Below are positions 56,344-64,000 of a stretch of 64,000 bases of DNA, piece after piece. Position numbers and translations under genes: made by a program. Every line of letters begins with the position of its first letter. Positions within the stretch are counted from its first letter, which is position 1. Source of the stretch: Paracidovorax wautersii (GTDB lineage: Bacteria > Pseudomonadota > Gammaproteobacteria > Burkholderiales > Burkholderiaceae_C); the NCBI RefSeq assembly GCF_031453675.1, contig NZ_JAVIZX010000001.1, forward strand, positions 4,424,001 through 4,488,000. The letters run 5' to 3'. The notes below the pieces were generated by a model, which worked only from the letters and a program-made list of their open reading frames with translations, was not told the DNA's origin and did no database searches.

Positions 56344-57540
56344 TCACTTCCACAGCGTGCACTTGCTTTCGGCCTTGGTGGTCCACACCTGGTCGGCGGG
56401 CAGCTTGCTCACGACCTTGTAGTAGTCCCAGGGCTCCTTCGATTCGGACGGCGCCTTGACCTGCACCAAGTACATGTCGTGCGCGAAACGGCCATCGGGA
56501 CGGATGGTGCCCTTGGCGTAGAAGTCGTCGATGGGCGTGGACTTGAGCTTCTCCATCACCTTGTCGGCGTCGGTGCTCTTGGCGGCCTCCACGGCCTTCA
56601 GATAGTTCATGGTGGCCGAGTAGTCGGCGGCCTGGATGTCGGTGGGCATGCGCTTGGTCTTGGCGAAGAACTTGCGGCCGAACTCGCGCGTCTTGTCGTT
56701 CAGGTTCCAGTCCCAGCTGGTGGTGAGCAGCAGTCCCTCGGTGTTCTTCAGGCCCAGGCTGTGGATGTCGGTGATGAACACCAGCAGGCCGGCCATCTTC
56801 ATGCTTTTGTTGATGCCGAACTCGCGCGCGGCCTTGATGGCGTTGATGGTGTCGCCGCCCGCGTTGGCCAGGCCCAGGATCTGCGCCTTGGAGTTCTGCG
56901 CCTGCAGCAGGAAGGACGAGAAGTCGGAGGCATTCAGCGGGTGCTTGACGCTGCCCACCACCTTGCCGCCGGCTTCCTTGACCACCTTGGCGGTGTCGGC
57001 CTCCAGGGCCGCGCCGAAGGCGTAGTCGGCCGTGAGGAAGTACCAGTCCTTGCCGCCCTGCTTAACCACCGCGCTGCCGGTGCCCTTAGCCAGCGCCACG
57101 GTGTCGTACGCGTAGTGCACGGTGTAGGGGCTGCACTGCTCGTTGGTCAGGGCCGAGGTGCCGGCACCGTTGACGATGAACACGCGTTTCTTCTCCTGCG
57201 CCACCTTCGCCAGCGCCAGGCCGGTGCCGGAGTTGGTGCCGCCGAACAGCATGGTCAGCCCCTGCGTGTCGATCCACTCGCGCGCCTTGGACGCGGCGAT
57301 GTCCGCCTTGTTCTGGTGGTCCGCCGTGACGAGCTCGACCGGCTGGCCCAGCACCTTGCCGCCGAAGTCGTCGATGGCCATCTGGATGGCCACGGCGCCG
57401 TTCTTGCCTTCCACGTCGGCGTACAGGCTCGACATGTCGGTGATGAAACCGATCTTCACTTTCTCTTGCGCCTGTGCGGCGGAAGCGGCCAGGCCCAGGG
57501 CGCCGATGACCAGAGCCAGTTGCGTGAGTTTCGCTTTCAT
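56344..57540 (-). CDS. Branched-chain amino acid-type ABC substrate-binding protein, copy 1
   Basis: A 398-aa periplasmic receptor with signal peptide MKAKLTQLALVIGALGLAASAAQAQ, followed by the same family motifs as its neighbour (VKIGFITDMSSLYADVEGKNG, FGGTNSGTGLALAKVAQEKKRV, ATMNYLKAVEAAKSTDADKVME). It ends KAESKCTLWK. It lies between livF and its paralogue. Having two receptors before one permease pair suggests the transporter accepts two related ligands; inference. Confidence 0.93.
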   Translation of the reverse strand: MKAKLTQLALVIGALGLAASAAQAQEKVKIGFITDMSSLYADVEGKNGAVAIQMAIDDFGGKVLGQPVELVTADHQNKADIAASKAREWIDTQGLTMLFGGTNSGTGLALAKVAQEKKRVFIVNGAGTSALTNEQCSPYTVHYAYDTVALAKGTGSAVVKQGGKDWYFLTADYAFGAALEADTAKVVKEAGGKVVGSVKHPLNASDFSSFLLQAQNSKAQILGLANAGGDTINAIKAAREFGINKSMKMAGLLVFITDIHSLGLKNTEGLLLTTSWDWNLNDKTREFGRKFFAKTKRMPTDIQAADYSATMNYLKAVEAAKSTDADKVMEKLKSTPIDDFYAKGTIRPDGRFAHDMYLVQVKAPSESKEPWDYYKVVSKLPADQVWTTKAESKCTLWK

Positions 57541-57595
57541 GTCGTTGTCTCCTGTGGAATGGGTGGGATGCGAGGGGAAGGCAGCGCTGTGCCGG

Positions 57596-58306
57596 TCAGA
57601 CGCCGAGCAGTTCGTTCAGCACGGGCATGCGGGCCTCCAGCTCGGGGGCGCCGAACTGCAGGGCGATGCGGCCATGCTCCATGACGTAGAAGCGGTCGGC
57701 CAGCGGCGCGGCGAAGCGGAAGTTCTGCTCGACCATCACGACCGTGTAGCCCTTCTGGCGCAGCGTGGTGATCATGCGGGCCAGGGCCTGCACGATGACG
57801 GGGGCCAGACCTTCCGAGATTTCATCGAGCAGCAGCAGCTTGGCGCCCGTGCGCAGGATGCGCGCCACGGCCAGCATCTGCTGCTCGCCCCCCGACAGGC
57901 GCGTACCCTGGCTGTGGCGCCGCTCCGCCAGGTTGGGGAACATGGCATAGATCTCGTCCACCGACATGCCCTGCATGCCGGTCTTGAGCACCGGCGGCAG
58001 CAGCAGGTTCTCTTCGCACGACAGGCTGGAGAAGATGCCGCGCTCTTCGGGGCAGTAGCCCACGCCCAGATGGGCGATGCGGTGCGTCGGCATCTGGATG
58101 GTCTCGACGCCGTTGATCTTGACCGAGCCCTTGCGCGAGCCCGTCAGGCCCATCACCGCCCGCATGGTGGATGTGCGACCGGCGCCGTTGCGGCCCAGCA
58201 GCGTGACGACCTCGCCGGGCTGCACGACGATGTCCACGCCATGCAGCACGTGCGATTCGCCATACCAGGCTTCGAGGCCGCGGATTTCAAGTGCGGGAGC
58301 GGTCAT
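57596..58306 (-). CDS. livF: Branched-chain amino acid ABC transporter ATPase LivF, Walker A variant
   Basis: A 236-aa ATPase. It has GLEAWYGESHVLHGVDIVVQPGEVVTLLGRNGAGRTSTMRAVMG, VGYCPEERGIFSSLSCEENLLLPP, signature LSGGEQQMLAVARIL, Walker B KLLLLDEISEGLAP and H-region VVMVEQNFRFA. The invariant Walker A lysine is replaced by arginine (GRNGAGRT instead of G-x-x-G-x-G-K-T). All other ATPase motifs are intact. Its start overlaps the livG stop by one base (TGATG). Confidence 0.94.
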   Translation of the reverse strand: MTAPALEIRGLEAWYGESHVLHGVDIVVQPGEVVTLLGRNGAGRTSTMRAVMGLTGSRKGSVKINGVETIQMPTHRIAHLGVGYCPEERGIFSSLSCEENLLLPPVLKTGMQGMSVDEIYAMFPNLAERRHSQGTRLSGGEQQMLAVARILRTGAKLLLLDEISEGLAPVIVQALARMITTLRQKGYTVVMVEQNFRFAAPLADRFYVMEHGRIALQFGAPELEARMPVLNELLGV

Positions 58307-59076
58307 CAATGCGCTCCTTGCAGTTGGCCGTCGGTGGTACCCATATAGGCCTCCATGACCTGCGGATTGCGGGAGACCTCTTCGTACGGCCCCTCGGCCA
58401 GCACGGCGCCGCGCTGAAGCACGGTGATGCAATCGGCGATGGTGGCGATGACCTTCATGTTGTGTTCGACCATGAGGATGGTGCGGCCTGCCGACACCTT
58501 CTTGATGAGCTGGGTGACGCGGTCCACGTCTTCATGGCCCATGCCCTGCGTAGGTTCGTCCAGCAGCATCAGCTCGGGCTCCATCGCCAGCGTGGTGGCG
58601 ATCTCCAGCGCGCGCTTGCGGCCGTAGGGCAGGTTCACGGTGACTTCGTCGGCCAGGTCTTCCAGCCCCACTTCGGTCAGCAGCTGCATGGCGCGGTCGT
58701 CGAGCTGGTGCAGCGTCTTTTCGCTGCGCCAGAAATGGAAGGAGGTGCCGAGCTTGCGCTGCAGGCCCAGGCGCACGTTCTCCAGCAGCGTGAGATGCGG
58801 GAACACCGCGGAGATCTGGAACGAGCGGATCACGCCGCGCCGGGCGATCTGCGCGGGGTGCTCCCGCGTGATGTCTTCGCCGTTGAATCGGATCTCGCCG
58901 GACGTGGGTTCCAGGAACTTGGTCAGCAGATTGAAGCAGGTGGTCTTGCCCGCGCCGTTCGGCCCGATCAATGCGTGGATGGAGCCGCGGCGCACCGACA
59001 GATTGACGTCGCTGACCGCAGTGAAACCCTTGAACACCTTGGTCAGGCTGTGGGTTTGGAGAATGACATCGCTCAT
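58306..59076 (-). CDS. livG: Branched-chain amino acid ABC transporter ATPase LivG
   Basis: A 256-aa ATPase and first gene of the operon. Walker A ALIGPNGAGKTTCFNLLTKFLEP is normal, followed by RRGVIRSFQISAVFPHLTLLENVRLGLQ. The signature is NLPYGRKRALEIATTLAMEP (LivG-type, without a canonical LSGGQ) and Walker B ELMLLDEPTQGM, with H-loop TILMVEHNMKV. ATG 59076 (MSDVILQTHS) is chosen because family similarity begins there. Partner of LivF in one heterodimeric ATPase. Confidence 0.95.
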   Translation of the reverse strand: MSDVILQTHSLTKVFKGFTAVSDVNLSVRRGSIHALIGPNGAGKTTCFNLLTKFLEPTSGEIRFNGEDITREHPAQIARRGVIRSFQISAVFPHLTLLENVRLGLQRKLGTSFHFWRSEKTLHQLDDRAMQLLTEVGLEDLADEVTVNLPYGRKRALEIATTLAMEPELMLLDEPTQGMGHEDVDRVTQLIKKVSAGRTILMVEHNMKVIATIADCITVLQRGAVLAEGPYEEVSRNPQVMEAYMGTTDGQLQGAH

Positions 59077-59342
59077 TGCGCCTTGGCCGCTCCGTGGTGG
59101 GGCAGGTGAAAGCGATGTGTGGATCAAAGCCTCATGCCTGCGTTATGTTGCAGCGCATCGTATGTCGCTGCCACGCCTGCGAGGAACTGGGACAAATGCC
59201 TATGTATAAATGCCTATGCTCCGCAACCCTGTGCATCCATGCACACCGCGCGTGCATCCTTGCGTGAGAGCGCAGCACCTGCAGCGCTGCAGTTGCGCGT
59301 GGGACTGCGTAGAGCCGCGCACGTATCGGCGCGGCGCACCGC

Positions 59343-60143
59343 TCAATCGATGGCCGCCAGCACCACGGCGGACTCATCCACCGACAGCAGCACACGGCCG
59401 CGGACACGCAACGCCTGCGCGGCCCGCGCGAAGCCGACGATCTGCACGCCGGCATCCAATTGCGCCGACACCTCATGCTCCAGCGGCCCCCGCGCCACGC
59501 GCGTGATTGCGCCGCTCCATTGGTTGGGCAGGGACGGCGCAGCCACGGCGGAAGCGGCCGGCAGGACCGCGGCACGCACCGCAGTGGCCTTGCACAGCGC
59601 CAGCACCGGCACACCGCGGCGCAGCGCCAGCAGCTCGGCACTCTCGCGGGTGATGCGCGCGCACACGGCCAGCCCCGTCCCGGCGCCCTGCTGCAGAGCG
59701 CCGCGCAGATGCACACGCACGAGGGGGCCCAGGCGCTCCAGTGACTCGACCACGCACGGCCACTGGTTGCGCATGCTGGTGCGCACGGTCAGGCGCGCCG
59801 CCGCGGCGCCCGGTCCACCGGTGGCTTCAAGGCCGTCGAACACGGAGCGGCGTGCCTGCGCCATCGCATCGGCCGCATCCAGCAGCTGACGCCCTGCCGC
59901 GGTGAGCTGCGTACCACCGCCGCCCACGCCCCCCACGGCCCGTTCCACCAGGGGCACGCCCGCCAGATTGGTCAGTGTGTCCAGCGCCTGCCACGCCGCC
60001 TTGTAGCTGACGCCCACCGCCCGCGCAGCCTGGGAGATGGAACCGTCCACGCCGATGCGGCGCAGGATGTCGATGCGCCGATCGGCCTGCCCATGGCTCA
60101 AGGCATCTGAAAAGGAAACACGCTGCTGCATGGGCGCCATCAT
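59343..60143 (-). CDS. modE: ModE family molybdate-responsive regulator
   Basis: A 266-aa protein: an N-terminal LysR-like winged helix (DILRRIGVDGSISQAARAVGVSYKAAWQALDTLTNLAGVPLVERAVGGVGGGGTQLTAAGRQLL), as in ModE. It is followed by two TOBE/molbindin repeats (about residues 130-195 and 200-266: TSMRNQWPCVVESL..., NQWSGAITRVARGPLEHEVSAQL). The repeated NQW segments mark the two halves. It would bind molybdate and repress molybdate uptake genes, none of which is in the window. Starts at 60143, 60140 and 60131 are all possible. Confidence 0.85.
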   Translation of the reverse strand: MMAPMQQRVSFSDALSHGQADRRIDILRRIGVDGSISQAARAVGVSYKAAWQALDTLTNLAGVPLVERAVGGVGGGGTQLTAAGRQLLDAADAMAQARRSVFDGLEATGGPGAAAARLTVRTSMRNQWPCVVESLERLGPLVRVHLRGALQQGAGTGLAVCARITRESAELLALRRGVPVLALCKATAVRAAVLPAASAVAAPSLPNQWSGAITRVARGPLEHEVSAQLDAGVQIVGFARAAQALRVRGRVLLSVDESAVVLAAID

Positions 60144-60406
60144 GCCGCGTCTTCGGGCGTGACCGCCCCCCCGCGCGACGCAGACACCCATGGCTCGCAT
60201 CGGCAGGCTCTCGCTACCCATGCAAGGAATAGTGATGCCTACCGCCGATCTCACTGCGAGACGTTCGACGCGCCGCTCAGGAATATCGCCGCGCTGGGGT
60301 GATCCGCAGCGACCGCTGCCGTACCGGTTCCTCCTCAATCACGCGCAGCGGATTCCCAGTGAACCGGCGCGCCGTCGCACCGCCGTGGTGCATGTCGCCC
60401 AGGCGT

Positions 60407-60512
60407 CATGGAAAACCCCAGCCATGCGCGTCAGCCTTTTTTCAGCAGGTCGGCCGTACGATGCGCTTTAATCGCCCGACCCCCCTGCTGGCCCGTTTCG
60501 ATGGGCCTTTTT
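60407..60512 (+). promoter_or_regulatory. dctQM leader with stem-loop followed by an intrinsic terminator (possible attenuator)
   Basis: CAGCAGG (60443-60449) can pair with CCTGCTG (60484-60490), extended by TCGG/CCGA. Immediately after it, GGCCC (60490-60494), an 8-base loop, GGGCC (60503-60507) and TTTTT (60508-60512) form a textbook terminator ending 27 bases before the dctQ start. The two structures share base 60490, so they may compete. A weaker dyad CATGG/CCATG lies at 60407-60425. No gene that needs terminating lies upstream on this strand, so attenuation or a small RNA is likely. The rest of the ~396-base gap after modE shows nothing clear. Confidence 0.5.
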
Positions 60513-60539
60513 CGTACTCGAACACAACGGAGACAAACC

Positions 60540-61079
60540 GTGTCAGGACTCCTCAAACTGGCGATGGGCGTGGACTGGCTGTCCACCCAGCTCAGCAAGC
60601 TGGCCGCCTGGGCCGTGCTGGCCGCCGCGGTCATATCGGCGGGCAACGCGTTCATCCGCTACGGCCTCGACATCAGCTCCAACGCCTGGCTCGAGATCCA
60701 GTGGTACCTCTTCGGCACGACGGTGATGCTGGGTGCGCCGCTGGTGCTCAAGCTCAACGAGCACGTGCGCGTGGACATCATCTACGGCAAGCTGCGCGGC
60801 AAGGGGCCGGTGCTGGTCGACCTGTTCGGCCTGCTGTTCTTCCTGCTGCCGGTGATGGGCCTTCTTACCTGGCTCACCGCGCCGTTCTTCTGGAACATGT
60901 TCGTCACCAAGGAAATGTCCGGGAACATCGGCGGCCTGATCCGCTGGCCTGCCGGCCTGCTGCTGCCCGTGGGTTTCGGCGCCATGTTCCTGCAGGGACT
61001 GGCGGAGGTGGTCAAGCGCGTCGCCGTGCTCACCGGCCACCTGAACATGACCACGCACTACGAGAAGCCGGTGCAGTAA
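60540..61079 (+). CDS. dctQ: TRAP transporter small permease DctQ
   Basis: A 179-aa membrane protein with four helices and the DctQ pattern: NAFIRYGLDISSNAWLEIQWYLFGTTVMLGAPLVLKLNEHVRVDIIYGKL. The conserved E-I-Q-W and H-V-R-V-D segments are diagnostic. GTG 60540 has GGAG 7 bases upstream and is the best start; the longer frame extends back through the terminator. It is followed by dctM after 42 bases. No DctP receptor gene is adjacent, which is unusual. Confidence 0.92.
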   Translation: MSGLLKLAMGVDWLSTQLSKLAAWAVLAAAVISAGNAFIRYGLDISSNAWLEIQWYLFGTTVMLGAPLVLKLNEHVRVDIIYGKLRGKGPVLVDLFGLLFFLLPVMGLLTWLTAPFFWNMFVTKEMSGNIGGLIRWPAGLLLPVGFGAMFLQGLAEVVKRVAVLTGHLNMTTHYEKPVQ

Positions 61080-61121
61080 GCACGGACCGCCCCCTTCGAT
61101 TCCTTTCAGGACGAGACAAGA

Positions 61122-62635
<1,514 letters not shown>

Positions 62636-62639
<4 letters not shown>

Positions 62640-63112
62640 CCGAGCAGCCCGCGCAGTCCTCCGCGCTGGCGCTGGAAAGCGCCGCCTATCCGCCGCTGGT
62701 GCGCCAGCTGGCGGTCGGCATCGTCGCAGCGCTGGCCGCGTTTGCCGCCTGGTCCGTACCGGCGCTGCAGGAGGCGCAGTGGAACTTCACCAGCCTGTCC
62801 ACCTTTGCGCTGGCCGCCGTGCTGATCGCCTGGGTGGGCTGGTGGATGGTCTTCAGCCGCACGCGCCTGGACGGCGGGGAGATCATCCAGACCTGGCTGT
62901 GGGACAAGCAGGTGAAGGCGAGCGAGGTCGCCACCTTCAAGATCGTGCACTGGCCCTGGCTGGCCTTCATCGTCTCGCCGCGCATGCTGGTGCGCCGCCG
63001 CAACGGCAGCATCACCTGGATCCATTCCGCCGACCCGGCCCTGCTGGTGGCCTTCGGCCATGCGGTGGTGCAGCAGGGCGCTGCGCAAGCGCCGGTCGCT
63101 GCAGGCACTTAA
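62636..63112 (+). CDS. Small membrane protein, hypothetical, coupled to dctM
   Basis: A 158-aa protein with two hydrophobic segments (about residues 24-45 and 56-74). They are followed by a soluble part, RLDGGEIIQTWLWDKQVKASEVATFKIVHWPWLAFIVSPRMLVRRRNGSITWIHSADPALLVAFG, that looks like a small PH-like beta domain. Its ATG overlaps the dctM stop by 4 bases, so it is translationally coupled and may be an accessory part of the TRAP transporter. I do not recognise a named family. Confidence 0.75.
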
Positions 63113-63310
63113 GCACCTGTTCTAAGCCACCCGCTGCGCGCCCCTTGGCGCGTGCGCATCACGCGCTGCTTTCCTACACGCAGCAGCTTCCATCGCTGTC
63201 CTGCAGAGCGACCTTCGCATGGCGTAATGCCCACGCACCCGCCGGGCCCGGCCACCACGCTTGATGCGTTGGCCCGACCGCGCATGCGCTCCGCTCTCGA
63301 AGGACCCACC

Positions 63311-64000
63311 ATGACCGCACCCGCACCGCCCTCCGGCACATCCTCCTCGGCCGAAGCGCCGCGCCGCCGGATGCAGATCAACCCGCCCGTGTTCTACCTG
63401 TCGGCCGCCCTCGTGCTGGCCTTCGCGGTGTACGGCGCCGTCTTCACCGACCAGGCCGGCCGCGTGTTCAATGCGATACAGGCCCGCATCGTCGAGGACT
63501 TCAGCTGGCTCTACGTCGCCAGCACGGCGGGATTCCTGTTCTTCGTGCTGTTCCTGATGGCCAGCCGCTACGGCGACATCAAGCTGGGGCCCGACGATTC
63601 CGAGCCCGAGTACAGCTACCCCTCGTGGTTCGCCATGTTGTTCAGCGCGGGCATGGGAATCGGCATCATCTTCTTCGGCGTGGCCGAGCCGATACAGCAC
63701 TATGTTTCGCCGCCCACCGGCGAAGGCGGCACGCTGGCCGCGGCGCGGCGGGCCATGACCCTCACCTTCTTCCACTGGGGGCTGCACGCGTGGGCGATCT
63801 ATATCGTGGTGGGGCTGGCGCTGGCTTACTTCTCCTTCCGGCGGGGGCTGCCGCTCACCATCCGCTCAGCCTTGTACCCGCTCATCGGCCGGCGCATCCA
63901 CGGCCCGATCGGCCACGCGGTGGACATCTTCGCGGTGCTCGGCACCATGTTCGGTATCGCCACCTCGCTCGGTCTCGGCGTGCTGCAGGTCAACGCCGGC
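63311..64000 (+). CDS. BCCT family transporter (betaine/choline/carnitine type), 3' truncated by window edge
   Basis: Exactly 230 codons are open from ATG 63311 to the window end; AAGGA lies about 8 bases upstream of the start. BCCT hallmarks are PPVFYLSAALVLAFAVYGAVF (helix 1), the glycine stretch FSAGMGIGIIFFGVAEPIQHY, and FFHWGLHAWAIYIVVGLALAYFSFRRG. The end reads FGIATSLGLGVLQVNAG. The G-M-G-I-G segment fits Na+- or H+-coupled betaine/choline carriers. Osmoprotectant uptake is the likely role. The substrate-binding tryptophan box is beyond the window. Confidence 0.95.
   Translation, partial: MTAPAPPSGTSSSAEAPRRRMQINPPVFYLSAALVLAFAVYGAVFTDQAGRVFNAIQARIVEDFSWLYVASTAGFLFFVLFLMASRYGDIKLGPDDSEPEYSYPSWFAMLFSAGMGIGIIFFGVAEPIQHYVSPPTGEGGTLAAARRAMTLTFFHWGLHAWAIYIVVGLALAYFSFRRGLPLTIRSALYPLIGRRIHGPIGHAVDIFAVLGTMFGIATSLGLGVLQVNAG

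Noticed and set aside
54961-57684. Long plus-strand frame opposite the liv receptors
   Set aside because: Antisense shadow of two clear receptor genes; its internal duplication merely mirrors the receptor duplication.

Overview
The window looks like a chromosomal stretch of a high-GC betaproteobacterium of the family Comamonadaceae, most likely an Acidovorax/Paracidovorax-like organism. I infer this from base composition, the many stand-alone tripartite-tricarboxylate (Bug-type) and branched-chain amino acid receptors, the unfused nuoC/nuoD pair in a nuoA-N operon, the order rpsO-pnp-quinone oxidoreductase-tpiA-secG-tRNA-Leu-nuoA..N, and short palindromic repeats of a type I associate with this family. 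No search could be run, so genus-level assignment is inference.

Layout. 1-8.5 kb: the 3' end of mutL, a LysR-controlled amidohydrolase plus Bug receptor pair, a calcium-loop glycerophosphodiesterase, gdhA, a LysE-type exporter and a small zinc-ribbon membrane protein. 8.5-12.2 kb: an orphan ABC ATPase, a conserved hypothetical, a fused ABC exporter and a DUF1178 protein. 12.3-27.1 kb: the complete complex I operon nuoABCDEFGHIJKLMN on the minus strand with a DUF2818 gene at its end. 27.2-32.5 kb: tRNA-Leu(GAG), secG, tpiA, a quinone oxidoreductase, pnp and rpsO, all on the minus strand. 32.5-40.9 kb: an aminotransferase, a frameshifted 2-hydroxyacid dehydrogenase, a lipoprotein hydrolase, a divergent HxlR/NmrA-like redox pair, a Bcr/CflA efflux pump, miaA and an ABC ATPase. 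41-52.7 kb: a LuxR-type regulator, map with a ParD-like gene, an FtsX-type permease, a low-GC accessory gene with a decayed paralogue fragment, a MocR regulator, a PLP enzyme, an AttH/CrtC-like protein and a gene with a LexA-type box. 53-59.1 kb: a branched-chain amino acid ABC operon livG-livF-sbp-sbp-livH-livM. 59.3-64 kb: a ModE regulator, TRAP transporter dctQM without an adjacent receptor, a small membrane protein and the start of a BCCT carrier.

The most interesting signal is not a gene cluster but a dispersed palindromic repeat, about 55-60 bp, present in roughly ten copies. Seven are intergenic, one of them forming the apparent pnp terminator. Three lie inside open reading frames (miaA once, the FtsX-like permease twice) without breaking them. 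The two forward-oriented coding copies are read in the same frame and give the same peptide core (I-A-G-S-A). A second, longer repeat family sits directly at the 3' ends of two minus-strand genes. Other points worth a look are a Walker A lysine-to-arginine change in LivF, a 26-bp near-palindrome in front of the ParD-like/map pair, an SOS-type box, and a hairpin plus terminator just upstream of dctQM. I see no phage, insertion sequence, CRISPR array or recognisable defence island.
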